DNA of 64,000 nucleotides. Source: an uncultured Erythrobacter sp. GTDB lineage: Bacteria; Pseudomonadota; Alphaproteobacteria; Sphingomonadales; Sphingomonadaceae. Below are positions 45,801 through 54,377 of the stretch, one piece after another. The translations under genes were made by a program, and so were the position numbers. The DNA is taken from positions 1,027,501-1,091,500 of the forward strand of contig NZ_CANMPJ010000001.1 of NCBI RefSeq assembly GCF_947499705.1. Direction: 5' to 3'. The stretch's first letter is position 1; each line of letters opens with the position of its first letter. The notes beneath the pieces were generated by a model. The model worked only from the letters and a program-made list of their open reading frames with translations. It was not told the DNA's origin and ran no database searches.

Positions 45801-46376
45801 CAGGCTCTCCAGCTCGTCACCGAAAAAATCGAGCCGCAGGCCCTGATCAAGCGAGGAAGGGAAGATGTCGACAATCGAGCCGCGCACAGCAAATTCGCCG
45901 TGATCGACTACCGTATCAGTACGCGAGTAACCTTGCCGAGTAAGCAGGGCCGCGAGGCTATCGTGGCCGATATTCGTGCCGGGTCTGAACTCACGCACGC
46001 TCTCGCGGATGCGAAACGGCGTGAGCACGCGCTGGAGTGCAGCGTTGACAGTCGTGACCAGAAGCTGTGAACCGCCCGACGGATGCTGGAGCTTGAACAG
46101 CGCAGACAGCCGCGCTGCACTGACCGACAAGGCCGGACTTGCGCGGTCGTAGGGCAGGCAATCCCAGGCAGGCAATTCCAGCACTTCGATCTCTGGCGCG
46201 AAGTAGCGTGCAGCTTCGGCGACTGCGCGCATGGCTGCATCGTCCGGAGCGATGAAAACCGCACGCTGTTTTGCTGCCCGCGCAAAATCGCTCATCACCA
46301 GCGGCATCGCGCCGCGCGGCAGCGATGTGAGCGTTAGCGGCTTGGCGGCCGACAGAATGCGGGAGAGGTCGGGCAT
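42873..46376 (-). CDS. mfd: Transcription-repair coupling factor Mfd
   Basis: 1167 residues, full length. Mfd removes stalled RNA polymerase from DNA lesions and recruits UvrA. The order is typical: N-terminal UvrB-like modules (SVSAARLSALF, DFFGDELESLRLFD), the CarD-like RNA polymerase-interacting domain (GDLVVHVEHGIGKYLGLE), then the RecG-like motor with Walker A GDVGFGKTEVALRA, DEEQRFGVTHKEKL, TATPIPRTLQMAM and QLRGRVGRAKLRAYAYL, and the C-terminal TRCF regulatory domain. It stands downstream of sdhE on the same strand. Confidence 0.97.
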   Translation of the reverse strand: MPDLSRILSAAKPLTLTSLPRGAMPLVMSDFARAAKQRAVFIAPDDAAMRAVAEAARYFAPEIEVLELPAWDCLPYDRASPALSVSAARLSALFKLQHPSGGSQLLVTTVNAALQRVLTPFRIRESVREFRPGTNIGHDSLAALLTRQGYSRTDTVVDHGEFAVRGSIVDIFPSSLDQGLRLDFFGDELESLRLFDPSTQRSTGTLKSHLLLPASEALLDEDSIKRFRSRYREQFGAASTQDPLYEAVSDGRRLAGMEHWLPLFEDKLATLFDHLATEDLVIIDQGAIGAAEERISDISDYHDQRSRVAGDKSGSYRPLATDALYVGQAEFTSALDAAPAHRSVIFAAPESDASVDFGFKAGRDFTPERARGDNVYEAAAKHAAAIGKSGKKPLLAAYSTGSRARIASILEEAGTPTKLADSWREALGLSAKGELALMVLPLEAGFANDDLEILTEQDVLGDRLVRRKKKRKDSDAFLAELQALARGDLVVHVEHGIGKYLGLEPVPVGKSQHDCVQLEYKGGDKLFIPVENIDVLSRYGSSEEAVMLDRLGGEGWQRRRAKLKERITAIAGELMKVAAERALKKAPVFEAEEASFNQFVDRFPWEETDDQDAAIADVLRDLESGKPMDRLVCGDVGFGKTEVALRAAFVAAMSGQQVAVVAPTTLLARQHYQNFSERFAGFPLKVGRLSRLVSSKEMTETREGIASGDIDIVVGTHAILSKSTEFGNLGLVIVDEEQRFGVTHKEKLKQLRSDVHMLTLTATPIPRTLQMAMTGLRELSTIQTPPVDRLAVRTYVMEWDDMVMREALLREHHRGGQSFIVVPRISDMAEVEEWLHENVPEVKAISAHGQMGAGEIEERMSAFYEGKYEVLLSTTIVESGLDLPSANTIIIHRADRFGLAQLYQLRGRVGRAKLRAYAYLTYEKDVQLSEVAEKRLKVLGDLDSLGAGFQLASHDLDIRGAGNLLGDEQSGHIREVGFELYQSMLEDAILAAKAGEMGLEAAKDKVSPQITVDAPIMIPEDYVPDLAVRMALYRRLNQAQDKAEIESMAAEMIDRFGELPDPTKNLIRLIEIKHQAIEANIAKIDVGARGTLVTFHNDDFPDGPGLIAYVDKLNQGASGTAKLRPDMKLVINRAWGDPQSRLNGLFQLTKGLSGIVRKAKKREKQAA

Positions 46377-46398
46377 CGGTGATTACTCAAATAGGAAT

Positions 46399-46424
46399 AG
46401 CCCCGCGCGTTCCCGCACGGGGCT
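46399..46424 (-). terminator. Hairpin between sdhE and mfd
   Basis: On the minus strand an 11 bp stem (AGCCCCGTGCG with CGCGCGGGGCT, one T-G pair) closes a GGAA tetraloop and is followed by ATTCCTATTT. It can end sdhE transcription before mfd, though the following T content is modest, so it may only attenuate. Confidence 0.6.
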
Positions 46425-46448
46425 GAAAGTCTGGTTCAGGCACCGCGC

Positions 46449-46727
46449 CTAGCGCGGGATGTCGACGTAGTCGAGCGCCTGCATCTTTTCGATCAGAGGC
46501 CCCCGAAACCGCTCGGGGACTTCCTGAGTTTGAAGCCCCCACGCCATTACATCGACGTCATCCTCGGCGAGCAGGTCTTCGAACCAGTTCATCTCCGCTT
46601 CGCCCCATGTCTCATGGTAGCGATCGAAAAACCCGCCGATCATGTAGTCGGCCTCACGCGTGCCGCGATGCCATGCACGGAACTTCGCGCGGGCTAGCCG
46701 TTGCTCGAATGTAGGCATGTCTGTCAT
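46449..46727 (-). CDS. sdhE: Succinate dehydrogenase flavinylation factor SdhE
   Basis: 92 residues from the ATG at 46727 (GGTGGGG upstream; an in-frame start three codons earlier is less likely). The SdhE/DUF339 family helps attach FAD to the SdhA flavoprotein. The hallmark RGxxE region reads WHRGTREADYMIGGFFDRYH, followed by FEDLLAEDDVDVMAWGL. Length and helical pattern are standard. Sphingomonad chromosomes commonly have this gene next to mfd and recG. Confidence 0.92.
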   Translation of the reverse strand: MTDMPTFEQRLARAKFRAWHRGTREADYMIGGFFDRYHETWGEAEMNWFEDLLAEDDVDVMAWGLQTQEVPERFRGPLIEKMQALDYVDIPR

Positions 46728-46791
46728 GCGCCCCACCTAAGTGGGGCGGCACGGCAGCGCAACAGAGGGATTCGTTGAAAAGCAAACTCCG

Positions 46792-47823
46792 CTAAAGCGC
46801 AAGAACCGCTACACCCAGGTCTCCAATGCCGCCGCCCGGCGCATTGTACACGCGGAAGCCCGGGTTCGTGTTGTCGATATATTGGATGCCGTGCCAGGGA
46901 TCGATGATCTTGAGCTGAGCGCTGTCCCTCGTCGGGCCAATGCACATAGTGGCGTGACCGCCACCTCCGCGCCAATACCACGCCACCAATCCGGGCTTTC
47001 GCGGGGTGAGCGCCTGGAGCAATCGGAGGGTTACGAGAGCACCTTCGACCTTATATGCCGAAGGGACCGGGAATGGCCGCCTTTTCAGAACCTTGACGGC
47101 GAGATCGGCATTCGTGCCGTTGGTCCCCCAATTGTGGTAGGTGTGTGCGAAGTTGCTGAGTGGTGAGATGCCTTGATTGAGCCTATTGGCTTCGATCAGC
47201 GACATCAGCCCGCGGACCTGTTCTTCACTGAGATCCGTCAAGCTGGCTCCACCCCAAGCTCGCTTCATCATGGTAACGGTGGCCGGAACACATGAGTTTC
47301 CCTTCTCCTGGCGAATGAAGTGGTGCCAGTTTCCGTCTACATCCTTTGATTGCTCCTTTTTCCCGGGCCGATAAACATTGGCCGGAGGAACGATCGGAGG
47401 CGCCGGTGGAGCGGGTAAAGGCGGGATCGGCCGTACAACCGGCGGCAATGGCGGAATGGGCCGAGCAACAGGTAGATGCGGAATAGGCCGGACAGTAGGC
47501 AAAGGAGGAATGGGGCGAGCCATCAATCCAGCGGCGACGAGCCTGGGTGCGAAATTCGGATCGTTCAAGAAGGTATCCAGCAACTGCTCGACGGTGCCTT
47601 TGCCGTGCGCATTCCTTTTGCTGTTGCGGATGCTATCTTGCCATCTGCCGCCTTTCGTGTTGATCCAAGCTATTAGCTTGTCGAGGAGTTCCGCTCGACG
47701 GAGGGAATGACCAACGGCGCTGTTACCGCATTTCGCAAAAGCTCTGTCCAATGTCTTCAGGGCTTTGCTGCGGGGTTTGAACATCCCGCGGTTGGTGTCT
47801 TTCATCCAGGTCTGATAATTCAT
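46792..47823 (-). CDS. Papain-like (C39-like) cysteine protease with proline-rich linker
   Basis: 343 residues with three parts. Residues 1-100 are helical and basic with no signal peptide. Residues 103-150 are a proline-rich linker with four RPIPPLP-type repeats. From about 165 is a papain-like fold with catalytic Cys178 (KGNSCVPATVTMMKRAWGG), His290 (RGGGGHATMCIG) and Asp308 (LKIIDPWHG), in the correct order for C39-like/AvrRpt2-type peptidases. A processing, effector or toxin role is possible. It splits the conserved sdhE-recG region, is transcribed opposite to recG and looks acquired. No partner gene for immunity or secretion adjoins it. Confidence 0.75.
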   Translation of the reverse strand: MNYQTWMKDTNRGMFKPRSKALKTLDRAFAKCGNSAVGHSLRRAELLDKLIAWINTKGGRWQDSIRNSKRNAHGKGTVEQLLDTFLNDPNFAPRLVAAGLMARPIPPLPTVRPIPHLPVARPIPPLPPVVRPIPPLPAPPAPPIVPPANVYRPGKKEQSKDVDGNWHHFIRQEKGNSCVPATVTMMKRAWGGASLTDLSEEQVRGLMSLIEANRLNQGISPLSNFAHTYHNWGTNGTNADLAVKVLKRRPFPVPSAYKVEGALVTLRLLQALTPRKPGLVAWYWRGGGGHATMCIGPTRDSAQLKIIDPWHGIQYIDNTNPGFRVYNAPGGGIGDLGVAVLAL

Positions 47824-47990
47824 GGTGTCTCTTCCTCAGTAAAACTGTGGAAGCACCTCTAGTGACGAGAGGAACCTCCACTCTCGCCTTACTGACTCAT
47901 GACACCCGGCAATCTTTTACACCGAATCGGCCGGATGTTCCAAACGACAATTTGCGGAATCGCCGTATTTTCGGCACCTGACTGATCGCT

Positions 47991-50054
47991 ATGCGCCCAG
48001 ACGCTCTAAATCCCCTGTTTGCCGAGACCCAAACGCTTGAAGGCGTTGGGCCGAAGCTGATGAAACCGCTGGAAAAGCTGGGGCTCACCCGCGTGCGCGA
48101 TCTGGCATATCACCTGCCTGAACGGTTCGTGACGCGGCGATCCATCGCCAATCTCGATGAGGGCGCGGAGGGCGAGCAAGTGATTGTCGCGCTCACACCG
48201 ACCGAGCACCGTGCGCCTTACAATCCCGGACGAGGCCCGTACCGCGTGCTGGCGCAAGACGAGGCGGGCAATATCTGCGCGCTGACCTATTTTGGGCGCG
48301 CGTCCTACACCGCGAAAAAGCAGCTACCGGTGGGCGAGAAACGCTGGATCGCCGGACGGCTCGATCGCTACGGCGACATGCTGCAGATCGTCCATCCCGA
48401 CCATGTCGAGAAAGAGTCCGCTGCCAATCTCGCGCGGTTGAATGAGCCGGTCTACGCGCTCTCCGAAGGTCTGACGCAGCCGCGCGTCATGGGGATGATT
48501 GGTCAAGCCTTGGAGCGCACACCTGAGCTACCCGAATGGATCGAGCCTGGGCAGTTCGAACAGGCTGGCTGGCCCAATTGGCGCGATGCCTTGCACCTTG
48601 CGCATAAGGGCGAGCACGAAAAGGCGCGCGACCGGCTGGCCTATGACGAATTGCTGGCCAACAGTCTCGCGCTGCTGCTGGTCAAAGCCGACAGCCGCCG
48701 CCGCAAGGGGCAGACGCTAGCTGGTAACGGGCGGTTGCGTGCGAAGCTGGAATTGCCGTTCGAGATGACCGGGGCGCAGACGCGCTCGATAGCCGAGATC
48801 GAAGGTGACCTTCAGCAAGAGGCTCCCATGCTTCGGCTGCTGCAAGGCGATGTCGGGGCGGGCAAGACGGTGGTGGCGCTCGCGGCGATGCTGATCGCGG
48901 TCGAGGCAGGCAAGCAGGCGGCAATGCTTGCTCCCACCGAAATCCTTGCGCGCCAACACTATGAGACATTGCGCAAGATGGCCGCGCCAACGGGCGCCGA
49001 GGTCGCGATCTTGACAGGCCGCGCCAAAGGCCGCGAGCGCGAAGGCATTTTGATGGGACTGCTTGATGGTTCGATCGACATTCTTGTCGGCACGCATTCG
49101 ATCTTTCAGGACACCGTTGGCTACAAAGATCTGGGCTTGGTAGTCATCGACGAGCAGCACCGGTTCGGGGTCGCGCAGCGCCTGGCGCTGGCAGCCAAAG
49201 GAAAGCGCGCGCCGCACACATTGGCGATGACCGCCACACCGATCCCGCGCTCACTGACCCTCGCGCAATATGGTGAGATGGACGTCAGCCGCCTCGATGA
49301 ACTGCCACCTGGCAGACAAGCCATCGACACCCGGGTGGTCGCGCAGGAACGGATCGAAGACATCGTGGCAGGCGTCGAACGCCACCTTGCCAGTGGACAG
49401 CAGGCCTATTGGGTATGCCCGATGGTTCGCGACAGCGAGATCGCCGACATCGCTGCGGCGGAGGCGCGGTATGCAGCGCTCAAGGAGCGCTTTGGCGACA
49501 ACGTGACCTCGGTCCATGGGCAGCTCAAACCCGAGGTCAAAGACGCGAATATGGAGAGCTTTGTTCGGGGCGAGGCGAAGCTGCTGGTCGCTACTACCGT
49601 GATCGAAGTCGGCGTCGACGTGCCTTCTTCGACACTGATGGTGATCGAGCAGGCTGAGCGGTTCGGCCTTGCACAGCTGCACCAGTTGCGCGGGCGCGTG
49701 GGGCGGGGCAGCGACAAGTCCGTCTGCCTGTTGCTGCGCGGGAACGAACTGTCCGAAACGGGCCGTAAGCGGCTGGCTTTGATGCGTGAGACGCAGGACG
49801 GCTTTCGGATTGCGGAAGAAGATCTCGAACTGCGGGGCGGTGGCGAGTTGCTCGGTACGAGGCAATCGGGCGAAGCGGCTTTCCGGATTGCCAATCTCGA
49901 ACAGGTGCAGAAGCTATTGCCGCTCGCCCACGCCGATGCGCGGCTCTTGATCGACCGCGATGGCGGCTTGACGTCAGATCGCGGCGAAGCGGCGCGCATT
50001 CTGCTCTATCTGTTTGAGCGAGACTGGGGCGTACAACTGCTGCGCGGGGGTTAG
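47991..50054 (+). CDS. recG: ATP-dependent DNA helicase RecG
   Basis: 687 residues. RecG reverses stalled replication forks and branch-migrates Holliday junctions. The N-terminal wedge domain includes KLGLTRVRDLAYHLPERFV. The motor has Walker A GDVGAGKTVVALAA near residue 287, APTEILARQHYETLRK, VIDEQHRFGV, MTATPIPRSLTL and the C-terminal HQLRGRVGRGSDKSVCLLL. It ends four bases into the convergent MBL gene. Confidence 0.97.
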   Translation: MRPDALNPLFAETQTLEGVGPKLMKPLEKLGLTRVRDLAYHLPERFVTRRSIANLDEGAEGEQVIVALTPTEHRAPYNPGRGPYRVLAQDEAGNICALTYFGRASYTAKKQLPVGEKRWIAGRLDRYGDMLQIVHPDHVEKESAANLARLNEPVYALSEGLTQPRVMGMIGQALERTPELPEWIEPGQFEQAGWPNWRDALHLAHKGEHEKARDRLAYDELLANSLALLLVKADSRRRKGQTLAGNGRLRAKLELPFEMTGAQTRSIAEIEGDLQQEAPMLRLLQGDVGAGKTVVALAAMLIAVEAGKQAAMLAPTEILARQHYETLRKMAAPTGAEVAILTGRAKGREREGILMGLLDGSIDILVGTHSIFQDTVGYKDLGLVVIDEQHRFGVAQRLALAAKGKRAPHTLAMTATPIPRSLTLAQYGEMDVSRLDELPPGRQAIDTRVVAQERIEDIVAGVERHLASGQQAYWVCPMVRDSEIADIAAAEARYAALKERFGDNVTSVHGQLKPEVKDANMESFVRGEAKLLVATTVIEVGVDVPSSTLMVIEQAERFGLAQLHQLRGRVGRGSDKSVCLLLRGNELSETGRKRLALMRETQDGFRIAEEDLELRGGGELLGTRQSGEAAFRIANLEQVQKLLPLAHADARLLIDRDGGLTSDRGEAARILLYLFERDWGVQLLRGG

Positions 50055-51346
50055 TCGCTTTCTGGCGCGACCACTTTCACTCGGTCTGGCAAGCTCTCAA
50101 CAAACGCGCCGACACCATGCTTGGCGGGATCGAACGGCTCATCCCCTGCATGATGCCCGTTTTCCATCAGTCGCTTGCGTTTCGCGTCGATCGCTTCAAG
50201 CGAGTAGGTGAATTGCAGCGTGTAGGGTTTGCCCGCCCGCGCTTCTTCGATCCATTCAAGGCAATCGCGTTCCGGATTGCCGTGTCCGCCATTGCCTGAG
50301 AGCACGTATGTTGATGCAGGTATCGCTTCGAAGAAGCCGACCGTGACGTTGCGGTCGCTGCCGTGGTGCGGAACTTTGAGGAGGTCGACTGACAGGACCT
50401 TGTCACCCGAAGTGGCTGACGCAGCACCGATTGCGCGTCCATCATCGTCTAGCTCTGCGCCGCATTCGCCGCAGCGCTCTGCACCGTCCTCGCCGGCAGT
50501 CTCGCCAAGATCATCGCGGGCTCTGAAGGCTTCGATGATCTTGTCACCGCGCGCATCGCCGGTGAGCAGGTATTGCTTGTCGCCATCATCCGCGAGCAAC
50601 ACGATGCTGGAGAGATTGGCGACCGAAGTGTCGTCGAATGCTGCCAGCGTTGCCTCGCCGCTATCGCGCTTCTTTTGCTCTTTCCTCAGCCATTTGTCGT
50701 GCTTCTCTTCCAAGTCTTTCAGCTCGCGGGTCAGAGGGCCGAGAACTGTGAAAGTCACGCCATCCAGCTCGATCTGGTCGAGGAAATCATCGTCACTGTC
50801 AGGAGCCTGGATTAGATTTCCGCCAAAGTCGGGATTGGCAGGGATGCCAAGGCTTTCGGCGAGCTCCCTTATCTGGTGACCTTGCGAAATGCTGGCGAGT
50901 ACCTGCCAGTCGCAATGGTCATCAAGCAGGTCCTCAGGAATATCCTGCGCCCCTGCGCTGGCAGTGCCGAATTGCTCGTTCAAAGCCGCGCGCGATTCCG
51001 TTTCCGAATTGCCGATAATATCGTCGAAGGAATTGTGCCACAGGCGGCGGATGCGAAAACGCGGAGGATCGCCATTGTCGGCATCCTTCTTCATATCGCG
51101 CAGGAGACGGATGACGCCGTTCACGTGGTCATCATCGATGTGGCTGATGATCAGCATTTCGATCACCAGCGGTTGATTTTCCGGAAGACCGCGCTCTTCG
51201 CGTAGTTCCTGCAGCCGAGGTAGCAACGTGTCGTTGTAAACCCCGGCGGGACCGCCATCGATCAGCGCAATCTTGGGCGCATCGTCGCTGCCGAAATGCA
51301 GCAACATGCAATCGCCGTGGCGTGCGGGAAGGACTTCGAGTTCCAT
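50051..51346 (-). CDS. ComEC/Rec2-like metallo-beta-lactamase-fold hydrolase
   Basis: From the ATG at 51346 (GGGG upstream), 431 residues without a signal peptide. The metal motif is SHIDDDHVNG, with His69, Asp71-73 and His74. LLTGDARGDKII and LLKVPHHGSDRNVTVGFF follow, as in the hydrolase part of ComEC and in stand-alone cytoplasmic relatives. A long insert contains a CxxC pair (ERCGECGAEL) that may bind another metal. The opening MELEVLPARHGDCMLLHF is typical of orphan MBL proteins in defence and toxin loci. It is the third gene of the patatin-S8-MBL operon. Confidence 0.85.
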   Translation of the reverse strand: MELEVLPARHGDCMLLHFGSDDAPKIALIDGGPAGVYNDTLLPRLQELREERGLPENQPLVIEMLIISHIDDDHVNGVIRLLRDMKKDADNGDPPRFRIRRLWHNSFDDIIGNSETESRAALNEQFGTASAGAQDIPEDLLDDHCDWQVLASISQGHQIRELAESLGIPANPDFGGNLIQAPDSDDDFLDQIELDGVTFTVLGPLTRELKDLEEKHDKWLRKEQKKRDSGEATLAAFDDTSVANLSSIVLLADDGDKQYLLTGDARGDKIIEAFRARDDLGETAGEDGAERCGECGAELDDDGRAIGAASATSGDKVLSVDLLKVPHHGSDRNVTVGFFEAIPASTYVLSGNGGHGNPERDCLEWIEEARAGKPYTLQFTYSLEAIDAKRKRLMENGHHAGDEPFDPAKHGVGAFVESLPDRVKVVAPESD

Positions 51347-51362
51347 GATTTTCCCCTCTCGA

Positions 51363-53249
51363 TCAGATGCTTTGTAGCGCGCGCAGGACATCGATCAGGC
51401 CTGCACCCTGAAAGCTGCGCTCACGGCCAAGGTCGGTGCAGGTTTCGACCAGTATCTGCTTGATCTTCTCCGGTTTGCCTTCGAATTCCGGATTGCGGGC
51501 CATCAATAGCGCAGCTGCGCCAGCAGCGTGCGGTGCCGCCATGCTGGTTCCGTCGCGAGTGTCTTCGGCATTGCCGGGAACGAGGCTGACGATTTTCTCG
51601 CCCGGGGCGAGCAGATCGGGCTTGGCCCGGCCATCGCCTGTGGGCCCCCGGCTTGAAAAGAAGCTGACGCCGTATGTGTGCGGCGATCCGCGATGGGTGG
51701 CACCGACAGTCAGGATCGCCTCGGCGTTGCCGGGATCAGTGATCGAGGATGGTGCGTAGTTTTCGAACACGTCGCCGCCGCGTAGCTGAAAGCTCTGATA
51801 GCCGCGATTGCCCGCCGCTGCGGTTACGAAAACGCCTGAGCGGACGAGCCGCTCTGCTTCTTCGCAGACGGGTGTTGCGCCGCAGGCATAGTTGCGGACG
51901 CTATGGGCGATCGACAGGCTCATATTGGCGCCATGGATCACGCGGTAATTGTTGCGCTCGTTAAGCCAGCGGATGAACTGCATCGCGCCCATCACATTGA
52001 ATTCGGTGTCTTCGACACCTGCGCCGACAACCCGGAAATCGTAGAGCTTGATCCCCGGACAGACCCCGGTCAGGCGCTGCGTCGTCCCATCATCTTCACG
52101 CCAATCCGCGCCCAGAATGCCTGCGACATGCGTTCCATGTGCATTCTGTGGTGTGTTCTTGGGATCGCTCGGGTTGGCGATCTCGACATATTTGCGCGCG
52201 ACGCTCCAGTCGATCGGATGCCCAAGCTCGGCGTCTTCGGCGAGACGCTTCAGGTCCGCCTTGATCTCCGCTTGCGTTAAACCTTCCCGTGCAAACAGCT
52301 TTGCAGCCTCGGTCAGTCGGGCAGAGTTGAACTGATAGTCGGGACAGATCAGGTCACGAATTCTAGTGAAGTCATAGGCCGCCCTGACGCGCGATCTATC
52401 GCCTTTCGCGTGATCAAGAAATCCATCATGCCCGGCGTCAATGCCGGAATCGAGGATCGCCCAGGCTAGGCCCGAGCAGTCGGTCGAAAACAGCAACCGC
52501 GCGCTATCCGCCTTGATCGTATTGGCCGAAGTGCTGACGGCCAGTTCCACCGGCCGGTTAAGCGAAATGGCGAATACCATTGGCGTGGTGTTGCAAACGC
52601 TTGAGGGATCTTTTTCACAATGCTGTTTGAGCCGACGGAATATGTCGACACCGGCCTGAGCGAGCTGCGACGGCTTGAAGTACTCCGCCATCATCGCAAC
52701 GTTTGACAGCTTGACTGTCTGACTGCCTTTGCTGGGACGTGTCACAACTTCGACAGCGCCCAGGAATGTCAGCAGCGCTGCGGCGCTGACCAGCTCGGCT
52801 GAGCGATCCATTGTTGAGCTTTCAAGCGTGGTGAGGATTTCGTCCTCAAGCGAAGCCTCTGCATACATCGCGTTCACACGGTCGAGGATCGCCTCGCGCA
52901 CGGATTTCTGGGTCAGCTTGGAATCGCGTATCTTCTGCCACCAACGAGTCATCGTCAGCACGTTCATCAGCATTCCATCCAGCGTCAGCCGCGCTGCAAC
53001 GACACCTTCCAGATAGGACACGCGCGATGGTGCATCGGTCTTGGCAGTAGAGTGCGCGAGCGCCGAGGCCACTTTGGCCGCACTCAGCGAGCGATAGGGT
53101 GTCAGCAGCAGTTCGCGCGGCTTTTTTGGTGCGAGCGCATAGGCGGCCAGCACATCACCTCGAATGGGCGAGTCCTGCACAATGCGCCCGCCGCTGACAG
53201 GACCAAGCAGCAGGCGATCGACGAGGTCGGCTTGTATGACGAAATGCAT
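51363..53249 (-). CDS. Subtilisin-like S8 peptidase with helical N-terminal domain
   Basis: 628 residues, no signal peptide. About 250 N-terminal residues are helical and not recognised. The S8 catalytic domain then has Asp near 268 (AWAILDSGIDAGHDG), His near 371 (NAHGTHVAGILGADW), oxyanion Asn near 479 (TAAAGNRGYQSF) and Ser near 568 (DGTSMAAPHAAGAAALL). All are present, so it should be active. A cytoplasmic subtilisin needs control, perhaps by its N-terminal domain. It lies between the patatin and MBL genes, four and 16 bases from them. Confidence 0.88.
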   Translation of the reverse strand: MHFVIQADLVDRLLLGPVSGGRIVQDSPIRGDVLAAYALAPKKPRELLLTPYRSLSAAKVASALAHSTAKTDAPSRVSYLEGVVAARLTLDGMLMNVLTMTRWWQKIRDSKLTQKSVREAILDRVNAMYAEASLEDEILTTLESSTMDRSAELVSAAALLTFLGAVEVVTRPSKGSQTVKLSNVAMMAEYFKPSQLAQAGVDIFRRLKQHCEKDPSSVCNTTPMVFAISLNRPVELAVSTSANTIKADSARLLFSTDCSGLAWAILDSGIDAGHDGFLDHAKGDRSRVRAAYDFTRIRDLICPDYQFNSARLTEAAKLFAREGLTQAEIKADLKRLAEDAELGHPIDWSVARKYVEIANPSDPKNTPQNAHGTHVAGILGADWREDDGTTQRLTGVCPGIKLYDFRVVGAGVEDTEFNVMGAMQFIRWLNERNNYRVIHGANMSLSIAHSVRNYACGATPVCEEAERLVRSGVFVTAAAGNRGYQSFQLRGGDVFENYAPSSITDPGNAEAILTVGATHRGSPHTYGVSFFSSRGPTGDGRAKPDLLAPGEKIVSLVPGNAEDTRDGTSMAAPHAAGAAALLMARNPEFEGKPEKIKQILVETCTDLGRERSFQGAGLIDVLRALQSI

Positions 53250-53252
53250 CGA

Positions 53253-54377
53253 TCACAGGCTCCTGTTGGGGAAGGGAAGGGCAGCACCACGATCTGCTCC
53301 GACCCGGAAGTAGGACCGGATGGCGTTGTCGCACTGGATGTACCCAAAGTTGATCAGGCGCTCTTGCCGCTTGGCGCTCATGGATTTCAGCCGCGTCGCG
53401 ATTTGTGCAATTTCGAGCGCAGCCTTGTCAGAGACTTCGAAATACGGCTCTACCTTGAAGCGACTTGGCGGGGTCGAGATACTCCAGAAAGCACCCTCAC
53501 GTTCCTTGGCGAGGTACTTCTCGACAATAGTGCGGCTGCGCAGCGCGTGAACCTGAGAATGAATGACGGAGACTGTGCGCTGCAACTGCGTGATCCAGTT
53601 GCGACCAATGCGTGATTCCATGGTGAGCGCGCTGCCGCCATCCGAAACCAGCACAGTCTGGAACCGCTTCCAAACCGGCTCAAGACCGTAATTGTCGTAA
53701 ACTCCGCCATCGGTAAGTGAGATGTCGCGCAGGAATCTGTCGTCGACACCATCTTCGCGCACGTCGAAGTCTTCTGGCTGTACGCGCAACCGGAACGGAG
53801 AAAGCACTGGAGGAAAAGCGGCAGATGCCGTCACGGCCTGCGCGATCTTCACCGTGGGTTTCATGATCCCGCCGACTTTCCAGTCGCGCATGAATGCCTT
53901 TTGAAATCGCCACAACCGGCCGCTTTCCATATTGGTCGCATTAATCGTGAAGAGCGGCCAGTTGGGCAAGTCCTGCAAGGTGGCTCCGCCGTACAGTTCG
54001 TTATCAAGCTTGCGCGCGACAACATCCGATATGGTACCGGGCAGTACCAAACCACGGAAGATGGCGCTTCGATCCAGAGTCTTGCCGGTCAGTCGCCGCA
54101 GCGGATCGACAAAGTGTGTGAACAGATCATCGCGTGACTTCAGTTTGTCCCAAACGATCGCCAATCGCCCGGCCGTTATCGATCCTCCAGAGACGCTTGA
54201 GATGCGAGAAATATCTTTCAGCAGGTCGAATTCATAGAGCCGGATGATCGCGCCGACATGGAACAATGTCGCGCGGTACCCGCCTCCGGACATCGCCAAT
54301 CCGATCCCGGGTTCAAGCTCTCGCTGGGCGGGGCCTGTGTCTTCGTCTGTGCTGGTTTCGATGTCTGGAATTGCCAT
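53253..54377 (-). CDS. Patatin-like phospholipase
   Basis: 374 residues. The oxyanion loop is AMSGGGYRATLFH (Gly31-33, Arg35). The nucleophile is Ser63 in SSVSGGS, where the usual first Gly of GxSxG is Ser. The dyad Asp is in LTDGGVYDNYG near residue 223. No signal peptide or anchor is seen, so it would act on membrane lipid from the cytoplasm or after release. It is the first gene of its operon and starts 540 bp from the divergent operon. Patatins are frequent effectors in toxin and defence loci; which applies here is not clear. Confidence 0.87.
   Translation of the reverse strand: MAIPDIETSTDEDTGPAQRELEPGIGLAMSGGGYRATLFHVGAIIRLYEFDLLKDISRISSVSGGSITAGRLAIVWDKLKSRDDLFTHFVDPLRRLTGKTLDRSAIFRGLVLPGTISDVVARKLDNELYGGATLQDLPNWPLFTINATNMESGRLWRFQKAFMRDWKVGGIMKPTVKIAQAVTASAAFPPVLSPFRLRVQPEDFDVREDGVDDRFLRDISLTDGGVYDNYGLEPVWKRFQTVLVSDGGSALTMESRIGRNWITQLQRTVSVIHSQVHALRSRTIVEKYLAKEREGAFWSISTPPSRFKVEPYFEVSDKAALEIAQIATRLKSMSAKRQERLINFGYIQCDNAIRSYFRVGADRGAALPFPNRSL

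Noticed and set aside
47380-47525. Short direct DNA repeats that could suggest a CRISPR array or minisatellite
   Set aside because: They encode the RPIPPLP linker of the papain-like protease in frame; units are about 30 bp without distinct spacers.
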